The position numbers and the translations under genes were made by a program. From positions 8,242 through 19,504 of the forward strand of contig JAHDYN010000002.1 in the NCBI GenBank assembly GCA_023383735.1: a stretch of 11,263 bases of DNA. The letters run 5' to 3'. Shown in pieces: positions 6,148 through 11,263 of the stretch. Source of the stretch: Gammaproteobacteria bacterium (lineage in GTDB: Bacteria; Pseudomonadota; Gammaproteobacteria; Steroidobacterales; GCA-2729495). The notes beneath the pieces were generated by a model. It was not told the origin of the DNA, made no database searches, and saw nothing but the letters and a program-made list of their open reading frames with translations. Each line of letters starts with the position of its first letter. Position 1 is the stretch's first letter.

Positions 6148-6963
6148 CTAGATGCCCTCGCCGCGCATGCTCTCCAGGCGCTGGCCGGCCAGACGCGCTG
6201 CAGTTGTCTCCGGATAGCTGGCCACTACCGCCTGCAATGACTTGCGGGCGGCCGAGTAACGCTTGAGCTCATAGTTGCAGTAACCGATCTTGAGCAGCGC
6301 ATCGGGGATCTTGCGTGACTGCGGATACTTGTCGACCACGACGGTGAATTCCGCCAGGGCCTTCTCATAGCGCTGGCGGACGTAATCGGTCTCGGCAAGC
6401 CAGTACTGTGCATTGTCGAGCAGCGAACTCTCGGGGAACGCCACCATGAACTGGCGCAAGGCTGCATTGGCCTCCTTGTGCCGCCCCTGCTTCAGCAGTT
6501 CAAACGCAGCCTGGTAATTGGCCCGGTCGCTGCCGCCGGGGACAGGCAGCTGGCCGGCTTTCAGCTCCTTGCCATCCAGCACGCTGGTGCCCTCACCCTG
6601 CGCGCCGCTGCGCTCGCTGACCGACTTCTCGATGGCCTGCAGGCGCCGGTCTGCATCCTGGTATTGCTGCTTCTGTGCGGAACTGGCCTGCTCGAGCTGG
6701 AACTGCAGCGTCTCGACCTGCCCGCGCAGCGCCTGGCTGTCGCTCTGCAGCTGTTCGATCTGCTTGAGGATATTGACCAGACCCTCGCTGTCTACCACCC
6801 GCTCGACGCGGGTCAGGCGGGAGTCGAGCTCCGACAGCTTGATGAAGGTCGGGTCTTCCTCCGGCGGGACCATCGCACAACCTGCCCCCAGGGTCGCGGC
6901 CCTGACGGCCGCGACCAGGGGTGCCGGAACAATTGAAGGCCAATGCATTCGGAACTGCGGCAT
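6148..6963 (-). CDS. cpoB: Cell division coordinator CpoB (Tol-Pal system protein YbgF)
   Basis: 271 aa, periplasmic. In E. coli CpoB binds TolA and links outer-membrane constriction to septal peptidoglycan synthesis by PBP1B. After the N-terminal region comes a heptad-rich coiled coil (about residues 44-115, Leu/Gln/Glu rich), the trimerisation part, then a linker and about three TPR units (about 150-265, e.g. AAFELLKQGRHKEANAALRQF). CTGGAG six nt before the ATG supports this start, 16 nt after the pal stop. The N-terminus is odd: the hydrophobic stretch is interrupted by R21 and ends in LGAGC (C29), which resembles a lipobox but breaks the usual rule against charge in this region. It may be a lipoprotein, or the start of the gene may carry a change; an ordinary signal peptidase I site is not obvious. 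Confidence 0.93.
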   Translation of the reverse strand: MPQFRMHWPSIVPAPLVAAVRAATLGAGCAMVPPEEDPTFIKLSELDSRLTRVERVVDSEGLVNILKQIEQLQSDSQALRGQVETLQFQLEQASSAQKQQYQDADRRLQAIEKSVSERSGAQGEGTSVLDGKELKAGQLPVPGGSDRANYQAAFELLKQGRHKEANAALRQFMVAFPESSLLDNAQYWLAETDYVRQRYEKALAEFTVVVDKYPQSRKIPDALLKIGYCNYELKRYSAARKSLQAVVASYPETTAARLAGQRLESMRGEGI

Positions 6964-6969
6964 GCCGGA

Positions 6970-6975
6970 CTCCAG
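6970..6975 (-). promoter_or_regulatory. Ribosome-binding site of cpoB
   Basis: CTGGAG on the minus strand, six bases before the ATG at 6963, in the 16-nt gap after pal. It supports this start against the internal ATG five codons later, which has no such site. Confidence 0.6.
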
Positions 6976-6979
6976 GAGA

Positions 6980-7516
6980 CTACTGTCCGTACACGATCTC
7001 GACGCGACGATTCAGCGTCCATGCCTCTTCATCGTCGCCCGTGACAGCCGGACGCTCTTCACCATAGCTCACCGTGCTGATCTGGTCCGAGGCAGCACCC
7101 TGCAGCAGCAGCACGTTGCGCACTGCCTGGGCACGCTTTTCGCCGAGGCCGATGTTGTACTCACGGCTGCCGCGCTCGTCGGCATGTCCCTCCAGCCGCA
7201 CCCGGGAAACCGGGTTGGCCGACAGATACTTGCCATGAGCCTGCAGTACCGCGTTGTACTCCGACTTCACGTCGAAACGGTCGAACTCGAAGTAAATGAC
7301 GCGGTTCTCCTGCGAAGCGCCCGGGCCACCCAGCGCACTGCCGCCCATCGCACCGCCCTGGCCGGCACCGCTGTCGCTTACACCGGACGACACGGCGCCG
7401 GTCTGCGCACCTGCAGATGACGCGGCGTTTTCGTCAACCGTCGATTTCGACGGTCCCGCACAGGCCGCAAGCAGCGCAACAGTCAGCAAGGCGGCAACAC
7501 TCTTGAGGATAGTCAT
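6980..7516 (-). CDS. pal: Peptidoglycan-associated lipoprotein Pal
   Basis: 178 aa. Outer-membrane lipoprotein that anchors the envelope to peptidoglycan and is moved by TolB and TolA. A short signal peptide ends in the lipobox L16-A17-A18-C19; Ala at +2 predicts outer-membrane sorting. A Ser/Gly/Ala-rich linker (about 20-65) leads to an OmpA-like domain (about 70-178) with FEFDRFDV, the peptidoglycan-binding stretch GHADERGSREYN and the helix LGEKRAQAV. A longer frame reaches 7558, but the ATG at 7516 has AAGGAG nine nt upstream and gives a proper lipoprotein signal. The 77-nt gap after tolB shows no terminator, so co-transcription with tolB is likely. Confidence 0.97.
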   Translation of the reverse strand: MTILKSVAALLTVALLAACAGPSKSTVDENAASSAGAQTGAVSSGVSDSGAGQGGAMGGSALGGPGASQENRVIYFEFDRFDVKSEYNAVLQAHGKYLSANPVSRVRLEGHADERGSREYNIGLGEKRAQAVRNVLLLQGAASDQISTVSYGEERPAVTGDDEEAWTLNRRVEIVYGQ

Positions 7517-7525
7517 GCAAGAAAA

Positions 7526-7531
7526 CTCCTT
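7526..7531 (-). promoter_or_regulatory. Ribosome-binding site of pal
   Basis: AAGGAG on the minus strand, nine bases before the ATG at 7516. It decides the start of pal against a 14-codon longer frame. Confidence 0.7.
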
Positions 7532-7593
7532 GAACAGAAACAGGACAAACAACTGCAAACCAGCTTTAGTGCCGACCTGTCACACCGGGCAGA

Positions 7594-8904
7594 TCAGTTG
7601 GGCGGAAATGGTGACCAGGCCGGCTCCCGCACATCGCCCTCGACCGCCGAGAGGCGCTGCTTGATGCGGCCATTGGCACTGACCGTTGCCAGCACTCCAC
7701 GCCGGCCCTCGCGGGTTGCGTAGATCAGCGTCTCACCATTGGGGGCAAAACTCGGCGACTCATCCTGGCGACCGTCCGACAGCACCTGTGTGTAGGTCCG
7801 GGCCAGATCAACGAGCGCAATTCTATAGTTGCCGCGATCGTTATGCACCACGGCCAGCTGTTTGCCGTCCGGCGAGACGCGCGGCCGGGCATTGTAGCTG
7901 CCCTCGAAGGTGACGCGCTGGCTGGCTCCACCCTGGGCAGGAACGCGGTAAACCTGTGGCCTGCCGGTTGAATCAGAGGTGTAGTAGACCTGCTGGCCGT
8001 CCAGCGACCAGGCGGGCTCGGTATCGATTGCTGCACCACTGGTCAGCCGGGTCAGCACCTGGCTGTCGAGGTCGAGCGTGTAGATATCCAGGTTGCCGTC
8101 CTGGCGCGACAGCGATACCGCAAGCTGCCGGCCATCCGGCGACCAGGCCGGCGCACCATTGACCCCGGGCCGGGCGGAAACCCGCTTGCGCGACCCGGAA
8201 CGCAGGTCCTGCACATAGATTTCCGAGCGCCGGTTTTCAAACGACACGTAGGCGATGCGACGCCCGTCCGGCGACCAGGCGGGCGACATGATCGGCTGTC
8301 CGGACTCCACCATGATGCGCGGATTCTCGCCATCGGCATCGGTGATGATCAGGCGAAAGACACGCTTGTCGGCCGGGCCAGTCGCCGTGATGTAGGCGAT
8401 GCGCGTGGAGAATATGCCGCGGATACCGGTCAGTTTCTCATAGATCAGATCGGCGACCCGATGGCTGTTGCGGCGAAAATCGGCCGCATTCGTGGCCTGC
8501 CGGTAACCAAGCAGCTGCTCACCGCGCAGGACGTCGAAGACCTGGAACTCGATCTGGAACTGGTCGCCGGCGCCCTGCACCACCCGGCCGATGACGAGCA
8601 CCTCGGTGCCCTGTATTTTCCAGTCACTGAAGTCGACTTGGGCACCAGTCGTCGGCCGCTGCAGCATGTCCTTGCGGTCCATCGGCGCAAACCGCCCCGA
8701 GCGCGCCAGATCGGCAGCCACGATGGCGGCTGCGTCCTGCGGTGGCTGGGCCCCGGTGCCGCTCCAGCCAAAGGGCACCACGGCGACAGGCACGGCCTTG
8801 TCCACACCCGCGGTGATCTCGATCTGCAGTTCGGCACGCAAACCGGCTGAAATCATCAGCAAGCCAAGGAATGCGGCGGCGCGGTACAAATTGGGTCTGG
8901 TCAT
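7594..8904 (-). CDS. tolB: Tol-Pal system periplasmic protein TolB
   Basis: 436 aa, close to the family length. Soluble periplasmic protein that binds Pal and is released from it by TolA. A signal peptide covers about residues 1-25 (hydrophobic AAAFLGLLMISAG, probable cleavage after LRA). The N-terminal domain contains VAVVPFGW and the stretch IVAADLARSGRF. The C-terminal six-bladed beta-propeller shows repeated PAWSPDGR-like and IYVQDL/IYTLDL blades and ends in AWSPFPPN. The frame is open for 63 codons upstream of this ATG, but those codons overlap tolA and have no signal sequence. The ATG at 8904 gives a normal signal peptide and lies 28 nt after tolA. Confidence 0.97.
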   Translation of the reverse strand: MTRPNLYRAAAFLGLLMISAGLRAELQIEITAGVDKAVPVAVVPFGWSGTGAQPPQDAAAIVAADLARSGRFAPMDRKDMLQRPTTGAQVDFSDWKIQGTEVLVIGRVVQGAGDQFQIEFQVFDVLRGEQLLGYRQATNAADFRRNSHRVADLIYEKLTGIRGIFSTRIAYITATGPADKRVFRLIITDADGENPRIMVESGQPIMSPAWSPDGRRIAYVSFENRRSEIYVQDLRSGSRKRVSARPGVNGAPAWSPDGRQLAVSLSRQDGNLDIYTLDLDSQVLTRLTSGAAIDTEPAWSLDGQQVYYTSDSTGRPQVYRVPAQGGASQRVTFEGSYNARPRVSPDGKQLAVVHNDRGNYRIALVDLARTYTQVLSDGRQDESPSFAPNGETLIYATREGRRGVLATVSANGRIKQRLSAVEGDVREPAWSPFPPN

Positions 8905-8932
8905 GCAGCTCTCGATCCGGATTGTCTGGCGG

Positions 8933-9787
8933 CTATTCTTCGGGTTTGAACACAAAGCGCAAGTTGCGTTCAAACAGGGCCTGATTGGCCGGCATCGGCA
9001 GTGGCGAGGCACGCAGCACCGCGGCCTCGATGGAACGACGCACGGCCTCATCCGCCGGGCAGTTGCCGATGCGCACGCCGGTAACCTGCCCACCGGGGAT
9101 CTGTGTCACGTGCAGCTCGCACTCGAGACCGGCGCGCGCACCTGGCGGCCGCACCCAGTTGCGCTCCACCTTCTGCCTGATGAGCGCGACATACTCGGCC
9201 AGCGCACCGGAGTCGGCCGCCGTCAGCAAGGCATCTTCCTCGGCCAACTGGCGCTCGAGTTCAGCCTGTTCGGTACGGCGACGCTTCTCCTCGGCAGCCA
9301 GGCGTTGCGCTTCGGCCTTCTCGGCTGCCGCCTTGTCGGCAGCAGCCTTGTCAGCTGCCTTTTTCTCGGCCGCCTTCTGTTCGGCTGCCTTCTTCTCAGC
9401 CGCTTTTTGCTCGGCGAGTTTTTTCGTCGCGAGTTTCTGCTCGGCAAGCCGGGCTTCCGCTGCTTTCTGTTCAGCCGCCTTCTTCTCGCTCAGTTGGCGC
9501 TCGCGTTCGGCCTGCAACCTCTCGGCCTCCACCTGCCTTGCCGGCGGCTCTGGTTGCGGCGGTTCTGCCGGCACCACCTCGGGCGGCGGCGGCGGACGCC
9601 GACGCATCTTGCGCACGGCATCCGGATCGATGAGCGTCGCCTTGATACCCAGGTCGGAGGGCGTGGGTTTATGCGGAATCACCACGCCGCCGAGCAGGAT
9701 GACGAGCAACAGCACGGCATGGATGCCCAGCGACCAGGCCAGGCTGCGCCTGTCGTCGGCCAGACCCGGAACCCCCGTGTTGCGCAC
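8933..9787 (-). CDS. tolA: Tol-Pal system protein TolA
   Basis: 284 aa, shorter than E. coli TolA (421 aa), mainly because domain II is short. It transmits energy from TolQ-TolR to TolB-Pal across the periplasm. One inner-membrane helix (about 17-38) carries S19-x3-H23, matching the Ser/His pair that contacts TolQ in E. coli. A proline-rich segment follows (64-82), then the Lys/Ala/Glu-rich helix of domain II (about 84-185). The globular domain III (about 195-284) contains IRQKVERNW and two cysteines (C223, C243), likely a disulfide. It starts 23 nt after tolR. Confidence 0.96.
   Translation of the reverse strand: MRNTGVPGLADDRRSLAWSLGIHAVLLLVILLGGVVIPHKPTPSDLGIKATLIDPDAVRKMRRRPPPPPEVVPAEPPQPEPPARQVEAERLQAERERQLSEKKAAEQKAAEARLAEQKLATKKLAEQKAAEKKAAEQKAAEKKAADKAAADKAAAEKAEAQRLAAEEKRRRTEQAELERQLAEEDALLTAADSGALAEYVALIRQKVERNWVRPPGARAGLECELHVTQIPGGQVTGVRIGNCPADEAVRRSIEAAVLRASPLPMPANQALFERNLRFVFKPEE
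9308..9487 (-). repeat. Low-complexity Lys/Ala/Glu codon repeat in tolA domain II
   Basis: Encodes residues 101-160 of TolA, repeats of the type AAEKKAAEQK in heptad-like units. Imperfect short repeats of GCC, GAG and AAG codons make the DNA here repetitive. Such segments form the long helical stalk and vary in length between strains. Confidence 0.8.
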
Positions 9788-9810
9788 GGCTGCCGCCCCG
9801 CCCCTGGAAA

Positions 9811-10251
9811 TCAGCCGCGTCGCCGGGGCTTCGCCGGCGGCTCGGTCAGAAAGCCGACATTCTTTGCACCGGCCTCCTTCAGCAGGACCATGGCGGTCAC
9901 GACTTCACGGTAGGCCACGCTCTGATCCGCATTGACAAGCACCGGCGTCTGCGGATTGCGCCGCAGCACCGCCGAAGCCAGCTCCACCACCCGCTCGCTG
10001 TCGATCGGCTGATCCTCGTCATCGCCGACACTCAGGTACATGCGGCCCTCGGCATCCACCGACAGCACCAGCGGCTCCTGGTCCTGCGCCGCAACGATCG
10101 GATCGGCTGCAGCCTCGGGCAGTTCCACATGGATACCCTGGGTGAGCAACGGCGCCGTCACCATGAAGATGACGAGCAGCACCAGCATCACGTCGATATA
10201 GGGCACGACATTGATGTCACTCATCAGCCGGCGTTTACGCGTCTTGCGCAT
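9811..10251 (-). CDS. tolR: Tol-Pal system protein TolR
   Basis: 146 aa. ExbD/TolR-family inner-membrane protein that, with TolQ, uses the proton gradient to drive TolA. The N-terminus is basic (MRKTRKRRL). The single membrane helix spans about 17-36, with D20 in VPYID corresponding to the proton-carrying Asp23 of E. coli TolR. The periplasmic domain (about 40-140) includes VELPEAAAD and the conserved LVNADQSVAYREVVTAM region. The start lies 5 nt after the tolQ stop with no strong Shine-Dalgarno, suggesting translational coupling. It carries the usual ExbD-like order and no truncation. Confidence 0.96.
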   Translation of the reverse strand: MRKTRKRRLMSDINVVPYIDVMLVLLVIFMVTAPLLTQGIHVELPEAAADPIVAAQDQEPLVLSVDAEGRMYLSVGDDEDQPIDSERVVELASAVLRRNPQTPVLVNADQSVAYREVVTAMVLLKEAGAKNVGFLTEPPAKPRRRG

Positions 10252-10256
10252 GGCTG

Positions 10257-10949
10257 CTACCGCGATGCCTGTGCGCGGCTGTGCGCATGCCGCTGCAGGA
10301 CACTGAAGAACTCCTCGATGAAGCTGTCATAGCGCACTTCGAGCCGGGCCACCTTGTCGGCATAGCGGTTATAGGCGATGACAGCCGGGATCGCGGCAAA
10401 CAGCCCGATGGCCGTGGCAACGAGCGCTTCGGCGATACCCGGCGCCACGACAGCCAGCGTTGCCGACTGCACGTTACCAAGGCCCCGGAAGGAGTTCATG
10501 ATGCCCCAGACCGTACCGAACAGGCCGATGTACGGACTCGTCGAGCCGATGGTCGCCAGTGTGGAGAGGTTTTCCTCAAGGCGGTCCATCTCGCGCATCT
10601 GGGTCACGTGCATCGTGCGACGCACGCCCTCGAGCACCTGTTCCGGTGACATGTTCTGCTGAGCGATCAGCCGGCGAAATTCGCGAAAGCCCGCCTCGAA
10701 CAGACCGGCCATGTCGCCTGGCGCCGTCTTGTCGCGCGTGATGTCGCGATAGATCGCATTCAGGTCGCCGCCCGACCAGAAACTGGTCTCGAAAGCATCG
10801 GAACCGGCCAGTGCCTCGTTCAGGAGACGCCGCTTGCGGATGATGATCGACCACGAAACCACCGATGCGGCCACCAGCAGGCCCATGACCAGCTGGACGA
10901 CAAAGCTCGCATTGAGGATCATGTCGGCGAAGGAAAGATTCTCGGACAT
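10257..10949 (-). CDS. tolQ: Tol-Pal system protein TolQ
   Basis: 230 aa. ExbB/TolQ-family proton-channel subunit of the inner membrane. Three membrane helices lie at about 14-37, 133-153 and 168-193, with a large cytoplasmic loop between the first and second. T146 (GLFGTVWG) and T179 (ALVATAIG) match the pore-lining threonines of E. coli TolQ. The start is 23 nt after ruvB with only a weak AGGCAG ribosome-binding site. ybgC, which usually separates ruvB from tolQ, is absent. Confidence 0.97.
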   Translation of the reverse strand: MSENLSFADMILNASFVVQLVMGLLVAASVVSWSIIIRKRRLLNEALAGSDAFETSFWSGGDLNAIYRDITRDKTAPGDMAGLFEAGFREFRRLIAQQNMSPEQVLEGVRRTMHVTQMREMDRLEENLSTLATIGSTSPYIGLFGTVWGIMNSFRGLGNVQSATLAVVAPGIAEALVATAIGLFAAIPAVIAYNRYADKVARLEVRYDSFIEEFFSVLQRHAHSRAQASR

Positions 10950-10972
10950 CAGATACTGCCTGTAATAAGAAG

Positions 10973-11263
10973 TTAAGACTGCCCATCGGAATCAAACAAC
11001 CCGGGCGTTGCCTCGCCGCTGTTCCGGGGTGCCTGCAGGCCGAAGTACTGCCAGGCACGCCGGGTGACCATGCGACCGCGGGCTGTCCGGCTCATGAAGC
11101 CCTGCTGAATGAGGAAGGGCTCGATCACATCCTCGATCGTGCCGCGCTCCTCACCGAGCGCAGCAGCCAGCGATTCAACGCCCACCGGCCCGCCATCAAA
11201 GCGCTCGATGATCAGCAACAGGAAGCGGCGGTCGAGCAGATCGAAGCCGCCCGGATCCACATC
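10973..11263 (-). CDS. ruvB: Holliday junction branch migration helicase RuvB, C-terminal part (cut by the window edge)
   Basis: The last 96 codons are visible, continuing past the right edge. This is the winged-helix DNA-binding domain of RuvB, the hexameric AAA+ motor that drives branch migration with RuvA. Family residues are clear: LDRRFLLLIIERF, GGPVG, the run EERGTIEDVIEP, then LIQQGF, RTARGR and YFGL. About 20 residues of non-conserved tail follow YFGL. The frame is open through base 11263, so the gene truly extends beyond the window; the Walker motifs are outside it. Confidence 0.96.
   Translation of the reverse strand, partial: DVDPGGFDLLDRRFLLLIIERFDGGPVGVESLAAALGEERGTIEDVIEPFLIQQGFMSRTARGRMVTRRAWQYFGLQAPRNSGEATPGLFDSDGQS

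Noticed and set aside
8905..9093. 63-codon N-terminal extension of tolB
   Set aside because: Overlaps tolA out of frame, is rich in Cys/Arg/Pro, and would hide the clear signal peptide.
9308..9487. Repetitive DNA considered as a CRISPR or tandem-repeat array
   Set aside because: The repeats are imperfect and in frame, and encode the Lys/Ala/Glu stalk of TolA; there are no spacers.
8591..9913. 440-codon plus-strand frame opposite tolB, tolA and tolR
   Set aside because: Antisense shadow of GC-rich, repeat-rich tolA; no ribosome-binding site or recognisable domain.

Overview
The window comes from a high-GC gammaproteobacterium that I cannot place to genus. Every convincing gene lies on the minus strand, so the biological order runs from high to low coordinates: end of ruvB, tolQ, tolR, tolA, tolB, pal, cpoB (ybgF), queE, queC, tRNA-Lys. 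This order matches the conserved gammaproteobacterial core block; in Pseudomonas aeruginosa the same string also ends in a tRNA-Lys after queC. The usual ybgC between ruvB and tolQ is missing.

Right part (4631-11263), core genome. TolQ, TolR and TolA form the inner-membrane motor. TolB is the periplasmic propeller, Pal is the peptidoglycan-binding outer-membrane lipoprotein, and CpoB is the coiled-coil/TPR partner. Together they act in outer-membrane constriction at division. QueE and QueC are consecutive enzymes (CPH4 to CDG to preQ0) of queuosine/7-deazaguanine synthesis, with a 2-nt gap between them. A likely sigma70 promoter for tRNA-Lys(UUU) overlaps the queC stop codon.

Left part (1-4630), accessory. 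Beyond the tRNA 3' end the composition changes: two sampled 60-base lines here hold 31/60 G+C each, against 41/60 and 47/60 in two lines from the tol region. After a 377-bp stretch with no convincing gene comes a tight four-gene unit. It contains three tandem diverged paralogs of about 268 aa, each with N-terminal hydrophobic segments followed by a hexapeptide-repeat left-handed beta-helix, and then a complete MIO-type ammonia-lyase with histidine-ammonia-lyase signatures. No other hut gene is visible. The three beta-helix proteins share an unusual signature (LCWTxxYY, YPDTW-I/V-RDLP, VDRVxxGxxxxxGHLxLLxPG). Their membrane-plus-beta-helix architecture recalls, from memory, the terminal region of Pls/PosA-type peptide synthetases, but here they stand alone.

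A run of 13 G on the coding strand sits exactly at the 3' end of the first paralog. Losing one G would extend that protein and make it end in an ATGA overlap with the start of the next gene. This triplicate beta-helix plus ammonia-lyase operon, next to a tRNA-Lys that is a known type of island insertion site, is the best candidate for an undescribed system in the window.
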